A DNA stretch of 64,000 nt from positions 27,739,151-27,803,150 of the forward strand of contig CM060118.1 of NCBI GenBank assembly GCA_030522415.1. Direction: 5' to 3'. The stretch's first letter is position 1, and each line of letters starts with the position of its first letter. The translations under genes were made by a program, and so were the position numbers. Under the pieces are notes generated by a model. That model saw only the letters and a list, made by a program, of their open reading frames with translations. It did no database searches and had not been told where the DNA came from. Source of the stretch: Channallabes apus (lineage: Eukaryota; Chordata; Actinopteri; Siluriformes; Clariidae). Shown piece after piece: positions 24,250-34,984 of this stretch.

Positions 24250-25980
24250 ATCCAGGGTCTTGTGTCATCTTATATTTTGTGTTCTTTAAATTTGTAGTAG
24301 ATTTATTAAATGAAATAAATTACACTAAACGGGGTTCTGTATTGTTTTCGGTGAACTTGAGCGCGTCAGAAAATGAACCCAAACTCCGTGTATACTCGCC
24401 TCACAGACGGGAAATATAAGTACTGAAGTACTGTAGATAACAGTAGTCCACATTTATAAAAGCATTTTTTATTTATATAAAACTATAAAAAAAATAATCC
24501 TGCGTTTATTTTTAGGTGTGCCCGCTGCCACAGTTCTTCAGTAACAAACCTATAAAACATGTACATCTGTATGAATAAATTGTTTAAATGTGATCAGTAA
24601 ATGCTCCTTGCTAGTGACTGACATCGGCGTGCTGAAAGATCTAATATCGGCGCGCGCGTTCATCTGACTTAACGTTTCAGCCATTCACACATGCATTGTG
24701 CTGTTGTTTGTACACACTTTCAGTTTTCCCCTTCTACTCTCCTCTTTCATAAAAAATGAACAATCCGACAAGAGCAGATTTGTTTCAGTCAGAATATTGA
24801 TCAATCATAAAGAGAGGCGACATATACTTGCTGATTAAACACTGCATTTTTAAAGTGAAAGCGCACGATGTGAGCAGCTTTAATTATTGATAATTAAATC
24901 ATTATTAAATGGTGGACATAAAAAGCTTTTATAAAAGGTTTTATACTGCAAACGAAAAACGAATCCAGAGCCTGTAATTATATTGCATAACTATTATTTT
25001 GCACAAATACTGTAAATCTCTGAATAAAACAATGATATTTTATTCACAAATGTAAGACAATATATTTTGGTTCAGTGCCAGACGAAGTGCGAGCAAATAA
25101 TGTAATGAGAGGCCCCGATTATACTGCATACATCTTTTTCATTGATTTATTTTTTTATTATCTATTCTGGAAGTTTGCTCTATTTGTTTTAGTTATTTCT
25201 ATATTTAAATCTTGATGTCTTAAACTCTAACAACTGTAAGTATTGTCGAAATAATTTTTTTTTAAAAGCCCTAGTGCTGTTGTTTGTGCTGTTTTCTTTA
25301 ATAATAACACTAAACAGATAAAAACAGAGAGTCTGTCTAAACAAAATAAAACCAATGTTTTCTAGCTCATATTTTTTAAATATAAACATACAGTAAAACA
25401 TCATTCAGTACAACTGAATCGCAGAAAAAAATCAGCAAAAATATTATTTAGTACAACGCAATCTTTGGATCCTTGATGAGACGGCATAAATATTTAATAC
25501 AGCAAATTAAATATTTTGGTTTATATTATATGGTTAATGTATTTTGGTTTATATTGCAAACGAATAACGAATCAAGAGCCTGTGATTATATTGCATAAAT
25601 ATTATTTTGTACAGACAAATATCTGAAAAAAACAGTTTTTTTTTTACGACAAATCTCTCAAAAATAGTAAGATATATTTTGGTTTTATACTGCAAACGAA
25701 AAACGAATCCAGAGCCTGTAATTATATTGCATAACTATTATTTTGCACAAATACTGTAAATCTCTGAATAAAACAATGATATTTTATTCACAAATGTAAG
25801 ACAATATATTTTGGTTCAATGCCAGATAACAACTTGACAACAAATTGTCGAAATAATGTTTTTTAAAGCCCTAGTGCTGTTGTTTGTGCTGTTTTCTTTA
25901 ATAATAGCACTAAACAGATAAAAACAGAGGGTCTGTCTAAACAAAATAAAACCAATGTTTTCTAACTCATATTTTTTATA
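24250..25980 (+). repeat. Further diverged copies of the same internal units
   Basis: 24330-24920 is a third, partly deleted copy of the unit at 21217-22970. 23993-24240 recurs at 25474-25700 (GATGAGACGGCATAAATATT). 24940-25080 recurs at 25685-25830, and 25240-25380 recurs at 25847-25975. The array is built from at least two unit types in alternating order. Confidence 0.8.
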
Positions 25981-26239
25981 TTTATAGTTTTTCATGTTTG
26001 TTGGATGTGTAAATTATCATAATTGTAGTATTACTTCGCTACAACATATTGTTTTGACTTTATTATGACATAAGCTCTGAATATATTTAAAAACCGATAC
26101 GACGGAAAATGTCAATTTGCGCCACCTGGCGGTCATTTCACAAATTATTTTGAAATGCTCCTGGTTTATTTTGGCCGCTGCTGCTTTCCACGGCGGTGAG
26201 TGCGACGGTAATGAGCAGTCTGGTTGTCACACCACTGTA

Positions 26240-26416
26240 CTTTCACATAGAAATTTTGCCACAACACAGGAAGTTCCTGAGGTTCGCTTTTGGGGAAAAA
26301 GCTTACCAGTATCAGGTCCTTCCATTTGGTCTAGCTCTATCACCCCATACATACACAACATGTATGGATGCAGTCCTGGCTCTCCTACGACTCCAGGGCA
26401 TCCATATTGTCACTTA
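26240..26416 (+). pseudogene. DIRS copy A reverse transcriptase, second segment
   Basis: This continues the RT exactly after the TA insertion: FHIEILPQHRKFLRFAFGEK, then QYQVLPFGLALSPHTYT, and stops at HIVTY. In the intact DIRS RT (57874-60081) the next residues are the catalytic IDDW. The break again falls at a TA followed by CAGTGG. Confidence 0.85.
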
Positions 26417-27384
26417 CAGTGGTCACCTAATCGGAGCGTCGGTTTTACCGTCGCAGCGCTCGGTGACAGCATTTGGGTTTGTGCGTTTGCTGGCTTTTAC
26501 CACTGAGTGGCGCTTTATACAGTGGGAGCCACGTCAAACAGCCGCCTGGAGCATGATGGCTCCATGGCAGGATCATGAAGGGTTAATGCACGCTTCATGC
26601 ACGGAATGTGAGCCCCCGCGATGACGCAGTTAACAATGCCCCGCCCCATAAACGCCCCCATGCGCTTTCTAAAAAGATGGTTGCAATGCTGTATAATTCC
26701 GCCAGATGGAGCATTGACTGGCACAGTTAACTGCAGTGTCCAGGAAGCCCAATACCATATATTTAATATACAGACAGTTCTTGTATTGTCAACATAGTTT
26801 CATAAATAGATGACGTGGTAAAAAACAACAACAACAAACCGATTAATAAAACAGATTTGTTAAATCACTCAATACACAATCCATGATGATTATGCTATTT
26901 ATTATTTAATAATGAATTAATAAAACTAGTTAGTGAAATATTTTTTAAGACATCCTGAAATAATCCTTAAAGACACGGTAGCGTCTGTAATTTGTCTATA
27001 CCGATCATTGTAGGTACGGAATAAAAACGCGGGCTATGTACAGTATTTTACATTAAGGTGTATTTTACCTAGTTCCATTTAATATACTGATAGATAATAT
27101 TTTGCTGCAAGGTAAAGCTCAAAATGTAACGTCTGCTTGGGATTGATTTCGTTATATTTTTTATGATGTTTTCGCAGATTTTTTTTTTTTCACTGATAGT
27201 CAACAAGTGGCATAAGAAAGGCAATTAATGCCACATGCAACCTGGAACAAATATCTGCCCATATGGATCAGTGTTTCTTTAGTCATTTAATCATGCATAA
27301 TGCTCCCCCGTCAAAAAATCTGATGGGGCATTAATCACTTATCACAACTGTGAATGGATGCGGCAGCAGAGACAGATTAAATAA
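26417..27384. mobile_element. Second copy of the TA-flanked element (left end; right end not found)
   Basis: From 26417 the sequence reads CAGTGGTCACCTAATCGG, then TTTTACCGTCGC and CAGCATTTGGGTTTGTGCGT followed by CCACTGAGTGGCGC. It matches 20736-20850 in the same orientation. TA precedes it at 26415-26416. Around 26862, ATCACTCAATACACAATCC resembles ATCGCTCGATACACGACCC at about 23190, so interior sequence is shared too. L2 copy B interrupts it at 27385, and related material continues to at least 29880. The matching right end and second TA were not located. Confidence 0.6.
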
Positions 27385-29027
27385 GTAAAAGACCTCGGCG
27401 TGATTATAGATTCCAGCCTTTCATTTGAAGCTCATGTAGATAATATCACCAGGATAGCATTCTTTCACCTCAGAAATATCGCCAAAATAAGAAATATATT
27501 GTCGCTAAACGATGCAGAAAAACTAGTTCATGCTTTTATCACTTCTAGGTTGGACTATTGTAATGCCTTACTGTCTGGTTGTTCAGTTAGGTGCATAAAC
27601 AAGCTTCAGCTAGTCCAGAATGCAGCAGCGAGAGTCCTCACTAGAACCAGAAGATATGAGCACATCACCCCTATCCTATCTTCACTGCATTGGCTCCCTG
27701 TGAAATTTCGCATTGATTTTAAAATACTACTCTTGACATATAAAGCATTAAATGGTCTAGCCCCGCAGTATCTGAGCGAACTGCTAGTGTCTTACGATCC
27801 GCCACGCCTACTTCGGTCAAAGGATGCAGGCTGCTTATCAGTACCGCGTATTATGAAAACTACAGCTGGGGGCAGAGCTTTATCTTACAAAGCCCCAAAA
27901 TTATGGAATAGTCTTCCAAATAGTGTTCGGGACTCAGACACAGTCTCAGTGTTTAAGTCTAGGCTAAAAACCTATTTATTTAGCCAAGCATTTTTATAAA
28001 TAGATTTGCCATAAGGTAAAGGAGCAGATCTGGGGGACTCATGGACGTAGAGTATTATGGTGAACTGGTATGTTTTAGATGCTGTCTTCCTCAGTCTCAT
28101 TTGATCACTCAGGTTTGTTGACGGTGAGGTGATTGTTTGCTTTACATCTCAGGGAGCCCTCATGTTTGTGTTTCCTTCTGGCTCTCCCTTTAGTTATGCT
28201 GTCATAGTTAGTCCTGCCGGAGTCCCTGCTTGCACTCTACAGTAAATATACATTCACATTAGACATTGTGACTGTGACCATACCTAATTGCAATTTCTCC
28301 TCCTCTTCTCTTCCTCCCCCTCTTTCTCTTTCCTCTCTCCCCCTGTCTCCCCCTTTCACTCTTTCTCTCTCTCTCTCTGTCGAGCTACACATGTGGTTCC
28401 TGAGCTGCCAGTGATCCAGACTCCCTCTGCCCTCCGGACCTGTCTGGTCCATCCTGGTGCCCGGTTTCTGGTTGGAGGTCTCATCGCATGGATGCCCCGT
28501 GTGTCTCTTTAGGATGTGCCTGGTGTCTGGGGATGATTCTATCTACTTAGAAGATGGTTCTGGCCTCGACTGGTGTTGTCAGCTGTTTCTCTGAGGACTT
28601 GACAATTCGATAGTTCAGGACTGGAACTTTCTACAAGTCTATCTGAGTCTCGAATAATTACTGGACTCCATTTTACATCAACTATTATAACATCAATTAA
28701 CATCAACTATTATAGCTGAACCTAACACTTAACACAGTATAAATGCAGATCATTTCCTGCTATCTGTTTCACCCAGATGAGGATGGGTTCCCTGTCGAGT
28801 CTGGTTCCTCTCAAGGTTTCTTCCTATTACCATCTCAGGGAGTTTTTCCTTGCCACTGTCGCCCTCAGGCTTGCTCACCAGGGACTATCTGAATATTTTG
28901 ATTCATACACATTCACATTCCATACAAACTTAAATAATTCTTTTGATTGTGTAAAGCTGTTTTGAGACAATGTCAATTGTTAAAAGCGCTATACAAATAA
29001 AACTGAATTGAATTGAAACTGAATTAA
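27385..29027 (+). mobile_element. L2-clade LINE, copy B (5'-truncated)
   Basis: It begins inside the L2 ORF2 at the position equivalent to 2335 and runs through the C-terminal coding part, the pyrimidine-rich UTR and a TGAATTGAA-type tail. It sits within a local repeat unit. The sequence ACAGATTAAAT before it and GAATTAAATCCCC after it correspond to the continuous ACAGATTTAATCCCC in the second unit at 29608, so ATTAAAT may be the target duplication. Confidence 0.85.
27388..27999 (+). pseudogene. L2 ORF2 C-terminal fragment, frame intact
   Basis: An open frame of about 200 codons runs from KDLGVIIDSSLSFEAHVDN to FKSRLKTYLFSQAFL and the natural stop. It has SRLDYCNALL where copy A has a stop codon. 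It lacks endonuclease and RT because of 5' truncation, the usual outcome of incomplete target-primed reverse transcription, so it has no function of its own. Confidence 0.85.
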
Positions 29028-29147
29028 ATCCCCATAAACACTTGGAAACAATAGTAAAAAAAGTTCCAGAGGGTTAGCGCCTATTATACTAATGTATTTT
29101 TACTGATTTTTTACTGCTTATATTTCGTTTGGTTTTACGCAATTTCA

Positions 29148-29149
<2 letters not shown>

Positions 29150-29185
<36 letters not shown>
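29150..29185. repeat. (GT)n microsatellite
   Basis: About sixteen GT units just upstream of the tRNA-like sequence. Confidence 0.95.
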
Positions 29186-29186
<1 letters not shown>

Positions 29187-29226
29187 ACGAGAGAGAGGAT
29201 ACTCTGACAAGAGCAACTTCTGTGTG

Positions 29227-29309
29227 GCTCCAGTGGCGCAATCGGTTAGCGCGTGACACTTATAAAGCAGTCCAGGTGAAGCAATGCCAAGTTCGAGCCT
29301 CACCTAAAG
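29227..29309 (+). pseudogene. tRNA-Ile(UAU)-like pseudogene with intron-like insert
   Basis: The 5' half GCTCCAGTGGCGCAATCGG then TTAGCGCGTG is a good tRNA-Ile(UAU) match, with box A TGGCGCAATCGG. The anticodon loop reads CTTATAA (anticodon TAT), followed by an extra stretch of about 19 nt where this tRNA carries its intron. The 3' part has box B GTTCGAGCC but lacks about 9 nt of the variable arm. The acceptor ends CACCTAAAG, which no longer pairs with GCTCCAG. It is therefore judged non-functional. Confidence 0.65.
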
Positions 29310-29359
29310 AACCCAAAGCATTTTACTTCATATCGCACTGTGTATGTGACAAATCAAAT

Positions 29360-29780
29360 TTTTATTTGAAAGTAAAGCTTAAAATGTAACTTCTGCTTGG
29401 GTTTGTTTTCGTTATATTTTTGATGTTTTCGCTGATAGTCAAATTGGCATAACAAATTGATTAATGGCGCATAATATCTGGAACAAATATCTGCCCATAC
29501 GGATCAGTGTGTCTTTAGTCATTTAACCAGCATAACGTCCCACATCAAAGATCTGATGGGGCATCAATCACTTATCACAACTGTGTATAGATGCAGCAGC
29601 AGAGACAGATTTAATCCCCATAAACATTCAGACTTGAAAACAAAACTAACAGAACTAAACAGTCCTAGAGTGTTAGTGCCTGTTATCACAGGACAGGAAT
29701 CACCTACAGGATACTACTGTATTTTACTGCTCATATTTTTTACCCTAGTTTCATTTGGTTTTACGCGATTTCATGTGTTA

Positions 29781-29844
<64 letters not shown>

Positions 29845-29880
29845 AGATAGCGTGAGAGCACGTGCGCGAGAGAGGGCTTA
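29360..29880 (+). repeat. Second unit of a local tandem repeat (first unit 27110-29190, opened by L2 copy B)
   Basis: The two units share AAATGTAACTTCTGCTTGGG, GAACAAATATCTGCCCATA, GATCTGATGGGGCAT and GGTTTTACGC, and then both enter a GT microsatellite. The L2 insertion and the tRNA-like sequence are present only in the first unit. Confidence 0.8.
29783..29842. repeat. (TG)n microsatellite, 60 bp
   Basis: Thirty uninterrupted TG units. Confidence 0.95.
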
Positions 29881-30285
29881 CATGATGATTTGTCCAAGGT
29901 TACTAAAACCTGGCTTACTACCTATAAAAATTATTTCAATTTAACTCATGGGTCTCAATCACAGATGACACGACAAATTATATAATATGAAAGGTTCATT
30001 TGAACATTTAAAAATATATACAAAAAACATAAATACTAATGTTATAATGGTGTAAATTATTAACATTAGGTTAGGTCCTGCCCTTAATTAATTCATATTA
30101 TAATTACTTTTACATAGTATAGTTACTGGACTGACATGACCAAAACTAGCTATTTCATTTAGCCTTTCTAAAATCAACCCATCTATCATTTATAATCAGA
30201 AAACATAAAACATATTATGATCTGTTCAATAGCCCATCTGTTTTATTTTAGTTTGTATTTTTTATTATTCATAAGACAACCTTTC

Positions 30286-30864
30286 TGTCACGCTCTCAGT
30301 GCCTTCGCGCTGATCAAGGACCTTTTGATATTTCCTTTCCCACGCTGTCAGACCCTCATCACGTGGTCATGCTTTCCCATGCTGTCATCGCTCCTCCCGG
30401 ACCGCCCCGCCGGCACACCGGTTTCTCATCTGGCGCTGATTTCACCCAGCTTATAAGGAAGCGCAGCGGGCTGCCTCGCGCTGGATTATTGTGTGTTTTT
30501 TGGCCATAGTTTTCTCGCGTTTCTGTTCATGACTTTTCACGTTGCCGATCTCGCTTGTCTCTCGTTTTTCCCCTCGCCTCCCGATTTGGATTATTGCCAT
30601 GCTTGGATTTAACGGCTTTGAACTTTCGCTTTCGTTTCTCGACCACTGCTCAGCTTCACGTTTTGGCTCGACGCCCTCGCTGACTGATCACACAGCTTTG
30701 ATCTCTTGCTCTCCCCTCCTCGACCACGGCTCAGCTTCACGTTTTGGCTCGACGCCCTTGCCGACTGATCACACGGCTTTGATCTCTCGCTCTCTACCTG
30801 CAACTGGGTCCACTTTCACAGCCCAGGTTCTGCATCCTCACGACAGAATAATCCAGCCAGCACT
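30286..30864 (+). other. Gypsy 5' LTR/leader region with an 80-bp duplication
   Basis: A probable LTR starts TGTCACG. The boundary to the leader and the primer-binding site cannot be fixed without the other LTR. The block CTCAGCTTCACGTTTTGGCT with its neighbours occurs twice, near 30647 and 30728, nearly identical. The leader ends just before the gag ATG at 30865. Confidence 0.6.
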
Positions 30865-31764
30865 ATGGACCCAGCAGGGTTAGACGGAATGAGACGGGCA
30901 CTGGAGACCCAAAGTGTGCACCTCGGAAAGAACCAGGAGGAACTCATCGCCACGAGACAAACTCTAGCTGACGTCATCTCCCAAGTACAACTTCTCCAGG
31001 TACCTACAGCTCAGACCTCACACTCCAGAACACCACGAGAGCCACGCCTACCAGCCCCTCCCACCTATGGGGGAGAACCAGGAACTTGCAGGTCCTTCCT
31101 CTCACAATGCTCACTGATTTTTGAGCTACAAACCTCCTTCTCATCAGAACGTTCCCGGGTGGCCTACATCATCACGCTACTAACCGATAGAGCCAGGGAG
31201 TGGAGTACAGCCCTCTGGGAGGCTCGCGACCCATGCTGCGAGAACTTCGACAACTTCTCCAAGGAGATGAGGAGGGTCTTTGATCGCCCATTCGCCGGCA
31301 GGGAGGCTGGAACAAGGTTATTAAGACTTCGTCAGGGATCCCGCTCTGCTTACGACTATGCCATCGAGTTCCGCATCCTAGCCGTTTCTAGTGGATGGAA
31401 TGACAGAGCCCTAGCGGATGTTTTTCTGGAAGGGCTATCAGAAGCTCTTAAGGATGAGCTCATCTCCCGTGAACCCCCCACGGACCTCCATGAACTCATG
31501 GATCTCGCCGGGCGGGTCGACTCACGTCTCCAGTTAAGACAGCACCCCAGAATAGGGCACGTGCCTCCTGCCCTGCAGCAAACCGATCAAGAGGAGCCCA
31601 TGCAGCTAGGCAGGACCCGCATCTCTGACGAGGAGAGACGCCGACGCCGCCTACAAGGGGCTTGTTTTTACTGTGGAGCTTCAGGACACAGGCTTAAAGA
31701 CTGCCCATTAAAAGGGAGGCCCCCCCCTAGTCAGACTGGGAACACTAGAGGGCTCCCCTCCTGA
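30865..31764 (+). CDS. gag: Gypsy gag protein
   Basis: This uninterrupted frame of 299 codons starts at an ATG in good context. A short coiled-coil-like N-terminus is followed by the retrotransposon-gag fold (FLSQCSLIFELQ, ITLLTDRAREWSTALWE, FDRPFAGREAGTRLLRLRQG). The C-terminus has one CCHC zinc knuckle, CFYCGASGHRLKDC, near residues 267-280. The protein would assemble the particle and bind the RNA. It is complete, whereas pol is broken. It ends at a TGA at 31762-31764, and protease follows in frame +2, consistent with the frameshift or readthrough arrangement of this group. Confidence 0.85.
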   Translation: MDPAGLDGMRRALETQSVHLGKNQEELIATRQTLADVISQVQLLQVPTAQTSHSRTPREPRLPAPPTYGGEPGTCRSFLSQCSLIFELQTSFSSERSRVAYIITLLTDRAREWSTALWEARDPCCENFDNFSKEMRRVFDRPFAGREAGTRLLRLRQGSRSAYDYAIEFRILAVSSGWNDRALADVFLEGLSEALKDELISREPPTDLHELMDLAGRVDSRLQLRQHPRIGHVPPALQQTDQEEPMQLGRTRISDEERRRRRLQGACFYCGASGHRLKDCPLKGRPPPSQTGNTRGLPS

Positions 31765-32470
31765 TAGATTTCCACAATCACGTCCCCTACTTCCCGTAAA
31801 CCTAATCATCGGTGGTCAGGCTCACCCAATTCAGGCACTAATTGACTCCGGCTCCGATTGAAATTTGATCAGCGCGACTACGGTGAGAGCATTAAAGATC
31901 CCTTGTGTACCACTAGACACTCCGCTCGCCGTTCAGGCCTTGGATGGGAGCCAGCTTCCACCCATCATACTTAGAACCCCACCGTTAACCTTAAGAACGT
32001 CAGGGAACCACTCTGAGGAGATCTCCTTCTTCATTATGGAGAGATCACACGCCGCCTTGGTCCTCGGACTTCCCTGGCTAGCCCTCCATGGACCCCAGAT
32101 CAACTGGAACAAGCAAGTCATCACGGGTTGGAGCCCCTCATGCTCCACGACATGCCTGCACTCAGCACTCCCTCCAGCTCCTATCCTGGTCACGCCCCAT
32201 GAAACCCCGGACATCTCCAGCGTACCCACCGAATACCATGATCTCGGGCAGGTCTTCAATAAGACCCGAGCCATGTCACTTCCGCCGCATCGACCATACG
32301 ACTGTCCCATTGATCTTCTCCCGGGCACCTCTCCTCCGAAAGGCAGACTTTACTCTCTGGCACACCAAGAAAGAGAGGCCATGAATAAGTATATTACAGA
32401 TTCCCTCGCCGCCGGAATGATTTGTCCATCCTCCTCGCCCGCTGGGGCAGGATTTTTCTTCGTCAAGAAA
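31765..32470 (+). pseudogene. Gypsy protease and start of RT (nonsense mutation)
   Basis: The protease motif reads ALIDSGSD, then a TGA stop at 31860-31862, then NLIS. The usual residue at the stop is Gly, so a GGA to TGA change is likely. The frame is then open through the linker [13 protein letters not shown] to the RT entry motif GAGFFFVKK. At about 32470 sequence is lost and the RT continues in another frame. Confidence 0.8.
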
Positions 32471-33530
32471 AATACAAGTCCCTTCGTCCATGCATTGATT
32501 ACAGAGGGCTTAACGAGATAACCGTCAGGAACCGCTACCCATTACCTCTCATGGCCACCGCCTTCGAACTTCTCCAAGGGGCGGACATTTTCACCAAGCT
32601 CGACCTACGAAATGCTTATCACCTCGTCCGCATCCGGGAGGGCGACGAGTGGAAAACTGCCTTCAACACACCCACTGGGCATTACGAGTATCTGGTGGTT
32701 CCGTTCGGACTGACCAACGCCCCTGCCGTATTCCAGGCCCTCATTAATGACGTTCTCCGTGACTTCTTGAATTCTTTCGTGTTCGTGTACTTGGACGACA
32801 TTTTGATTTTTTCTCGAGGTCTGGAGGAGCACCGGCACCACGTTCGCCAAGTTCTGCAGAGGCTCCTAGAGAACAATCTCTTTGTTAAAGCCGAGAAATG
32901 TGAGTTCCATACAACTTCCACAACGTTCCTAGGGTTTGTCATCTCTCCCTTCAGACTGGAGATGGAGCCCGCCAAGGTCCAGGCCATCTCCAACTGGCCC
33001 ATGCCAGCCTCTCGACGTGACCTCCAACGGTTCCTGGGGTTCGCGAACTTCTATCGCCGCTTCATCCGGGGTTACAGTTCTGTCGCCGCCCCCCTCACCT
33101 CCCTGACTTCCTCCAAGACACAGTTCTACTGGAACAACGAGGCAGACAAGGCCTTCGCGGACCTCAAGAAGCGGTTCACCTCAGCACCCATACTCACCAT
33201 ACCCAATCCATCTCGCCAGTTTGTGGTAGAAGTGGACACCTCCAACACTGGCGTTGAGGGAATTCTCTCCCAAAGATCCCCGCGAGACAACAAGCTGCAC
33301 CCCTGCTCATTCTACTCCCGCCGTCTATCTCCAGCTGAGAGAAATTATGATGTAGGCGACCGAGAGCTCCTGGCCATCAAGTTAGCACTAGAGGAGTGGA
33401 GACATTGGCTGGAGGGGACCGAGCTTCCCTTCATAGTGTGGACCGATCACAGGAACTTAGAGTACCTGCGCACCGCCAAAAGACTCAATGCCCGCCAAGC
33501 TCGGTGGTCGCTGTTCTTCTCAAGATTTCA
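32471..33530 (+). pseudogene. Gypsy reverse transcriptase and RNase H
   Basis: The frame reads [19 protein letters not shown], motif [14 protein letters not shown], and the catalytic box YLDD near 32790. It continues with [15 protein letters not shown] and an RNase H region ([46 protein letters not shown]). At about 33520 a small deletion after RWSLFFSRF shifts the frame into the integrase part. The core is otherwise intact and all RT Asp residues are visible. Confidence 0.85.
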
Positions 33531-34800
33531 CCCTGTCCTACCGCCCAGGTTCTAAGAACACTAAGCCTGATGCCCTCTCACGTCAGTTCTCCCTCCCACA
33601 AGATCCCACACCATGCCAACCCATTCTACCATCTCGTTGTCTCGTTGCCGCCTTAGAGCTAGACATCGAGACCAAAGTCAAGCAGGCATTGACTCAGGAG
33701 CCCGGCCCAAGCAATGTCCCTCCAGATCGCCTCTTTGTTCCCCCCTGTCTGCGCCCGCAGGTCCTGGAGTGGGGTCATGGATCCAAGCTGTCCTGTCACC
33801 CAGGCTCTGCCCGAACGCTCTTTATCATACAACAGCGTTTCTGGTGGTCCACGATGGGGAAGGATGTCTCCAGCTTTGTGGCAGCCTGCGACATCTGCAC
33901 CCGCTGCAAACCCAACAACTGTCCTCCGGCTGGCCTCCTCAGACCCTTACCCATACCTCACCATCCCTGGTCGCATATTTCGCTGGACTTTGTAACAGGG
34001 CTACCCTCATCTGACAGAAACACTTGCATCCTGACCATCGTTGACCGCTTCTCCAAGTCCGTACACCTAGTCCCGCTCCCCAAGCTCCCGTCCGCCAAAG
34101 AGACAGCAGAGCAATTGATCCTTCATGTTTTTCGTCTTCACGGCCTCCCCACCGACATAGTTTCAGACCGTGGCCCTCAATTCACCTCACGCTTCTGGGG
34201 GGCCTTTTGTAAACTCATCGGAGCCTCTCCTAGCCTATCTTCTGGTTTTCATCCCCAATCCAACGGCCAAACAGAACGAAAAAACCAAGCAATGGAAGTC
34301 GCCCTCCGGTGTATGACTCCTCGTGATGCCACCACCTGGAGTAAGTTTCTCCCGTGGGTCGAGTACGCTCACAACTCCCTACCATCTGCCTCAACGGGTC
34401 TCTCTTCGTTCCAGTGCTGCCTGGGCTACCAACCACCACTGTTCCCCACTCAAGAGGAGGAGGTAGAGGTCCCCTCGGCACAAGACTTTGTCCGCCGCTG
34501 CAGACGTACATGGTTACGAGCCAGACGATCCCTGCTGCAAGCATCCCGCTTATACAAGAGACAGGCGGACCGTCATCGCTCCAAGACTCCCAGGTATCAC
34601 ATAGGAGACAGAGTCATGCTCGCCACCAGAGACATTCCCCTAAAGACACTTTCACGCAAGCTCTCTCCCCGTTTCATCGGACCCTTCACAATAACCAGGA
34701 TAATCAACCCGTGCGCTGTCCGTCTCCTACTCCCATCGTCCATGCGATGCATCCACCCCACCTTCCATGTGCCCCAGCTACGACGCATCGTAAACTGTAC
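33531..34800 (+). pseudogene. Gypsy integrase (chromodomain missing)
   Basis: The frame continues [16 protein letters not shown], then the zinc-binding His/Cys part ending CDICTRC. The catalytic core has Asp in HISLDFVTGLP, Asp in DIVSDRGPQFTS and Glu in NGQTERKNQAME. The GPF-like domain follows (KLSPRFIGPFTITRIINP) to HPTFHVPQLRRIV. The normal continuation to a chromodomain is replaced by unrelated sequence, and a stop follows at 34826-34828. Confidence 0.85.
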
Positions 34801-34879
34801 TCTGTACAGACCCTGCGCTTGTGTTTAGAACTGCTGAACAGCCGTGTTCATAGGTTTAATCAATGATGGATGAATGGAG

Positions 34880-34881
<2 letters not shown>

Positions 34882-34913
<32 letters not shown>
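34882..34913. repeat. (GT)n microsatellite
   Basis: Sixteen GT units between the truncated gypsy element and L2 copy C. Confidence 0.95.
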
Positions 34914-34918
<5 letters not shown>

Positions 34919-34984
34919 CGCGCGCCGCTCCTGAATTTCTCCGTTGGCTTTAACACGCACACCCATCCCCCCGCCAAAAACACA

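Larger units (their letters stand above)
20736..26237. mobile_element. 5.5-kb TA-flanked non-autonomous element with internal tandem repeats
   Basis: The left end CAGTGGGTGCACAGG and the reverse complement of the right end, CAGTGGTGTGACAACC, are imperfect inverted repeats. Both continue to an ACCGTCGC block and then a GTGGCGC block within about 110 bp. TA flanks both edges (20734-20735, 26238-26239). Deleting the insert and one TA rejoins the DIRS RT motif A exactly. The interior is AT-rich with GGCGCGCGCG islets and lacks any long protein-like reading frame. It consists largely of long repeats of itself. CAGTG ends with a TA duplication suggest a Tc1/mariner-mobilised element, which is inference. 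I do not recognise the family. Confidence 0.75.
30286..34800 (+). mobile_element. Ty3/gypsy LTR retrotransposon (V-clade/Sushi-like), 3'-truncated
   Basis: The order is probable 5' LTR and leader (from TGTCACGCTCTCAGTG at 30286), gag, protease, RT, RNase H and integrase. The coding part ends abruptly at about 34795, after the conserved HPTFHVPQLRR block. The chromodomain usual in this clade and the 3' LTR are absent. A TTATAAGG box lies near 30450. The leader holds an 80-bp tandem duplication (about 30640-30800). One nonsense codon and two frameshifts break pol. Confidence 0.85.

Noticed and set aside
20900..26100. Hidden transposase gene in the giant TA element
   Set aside because: All frames are short, AT-driven and lack catalytic motifs; no HTH or DDE-type block was found in either strand.
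29719..29843. Reading frame ending in alternating Val-Cys
   Set aside because: It is a translation of the TG microsatellite with no other protein character.
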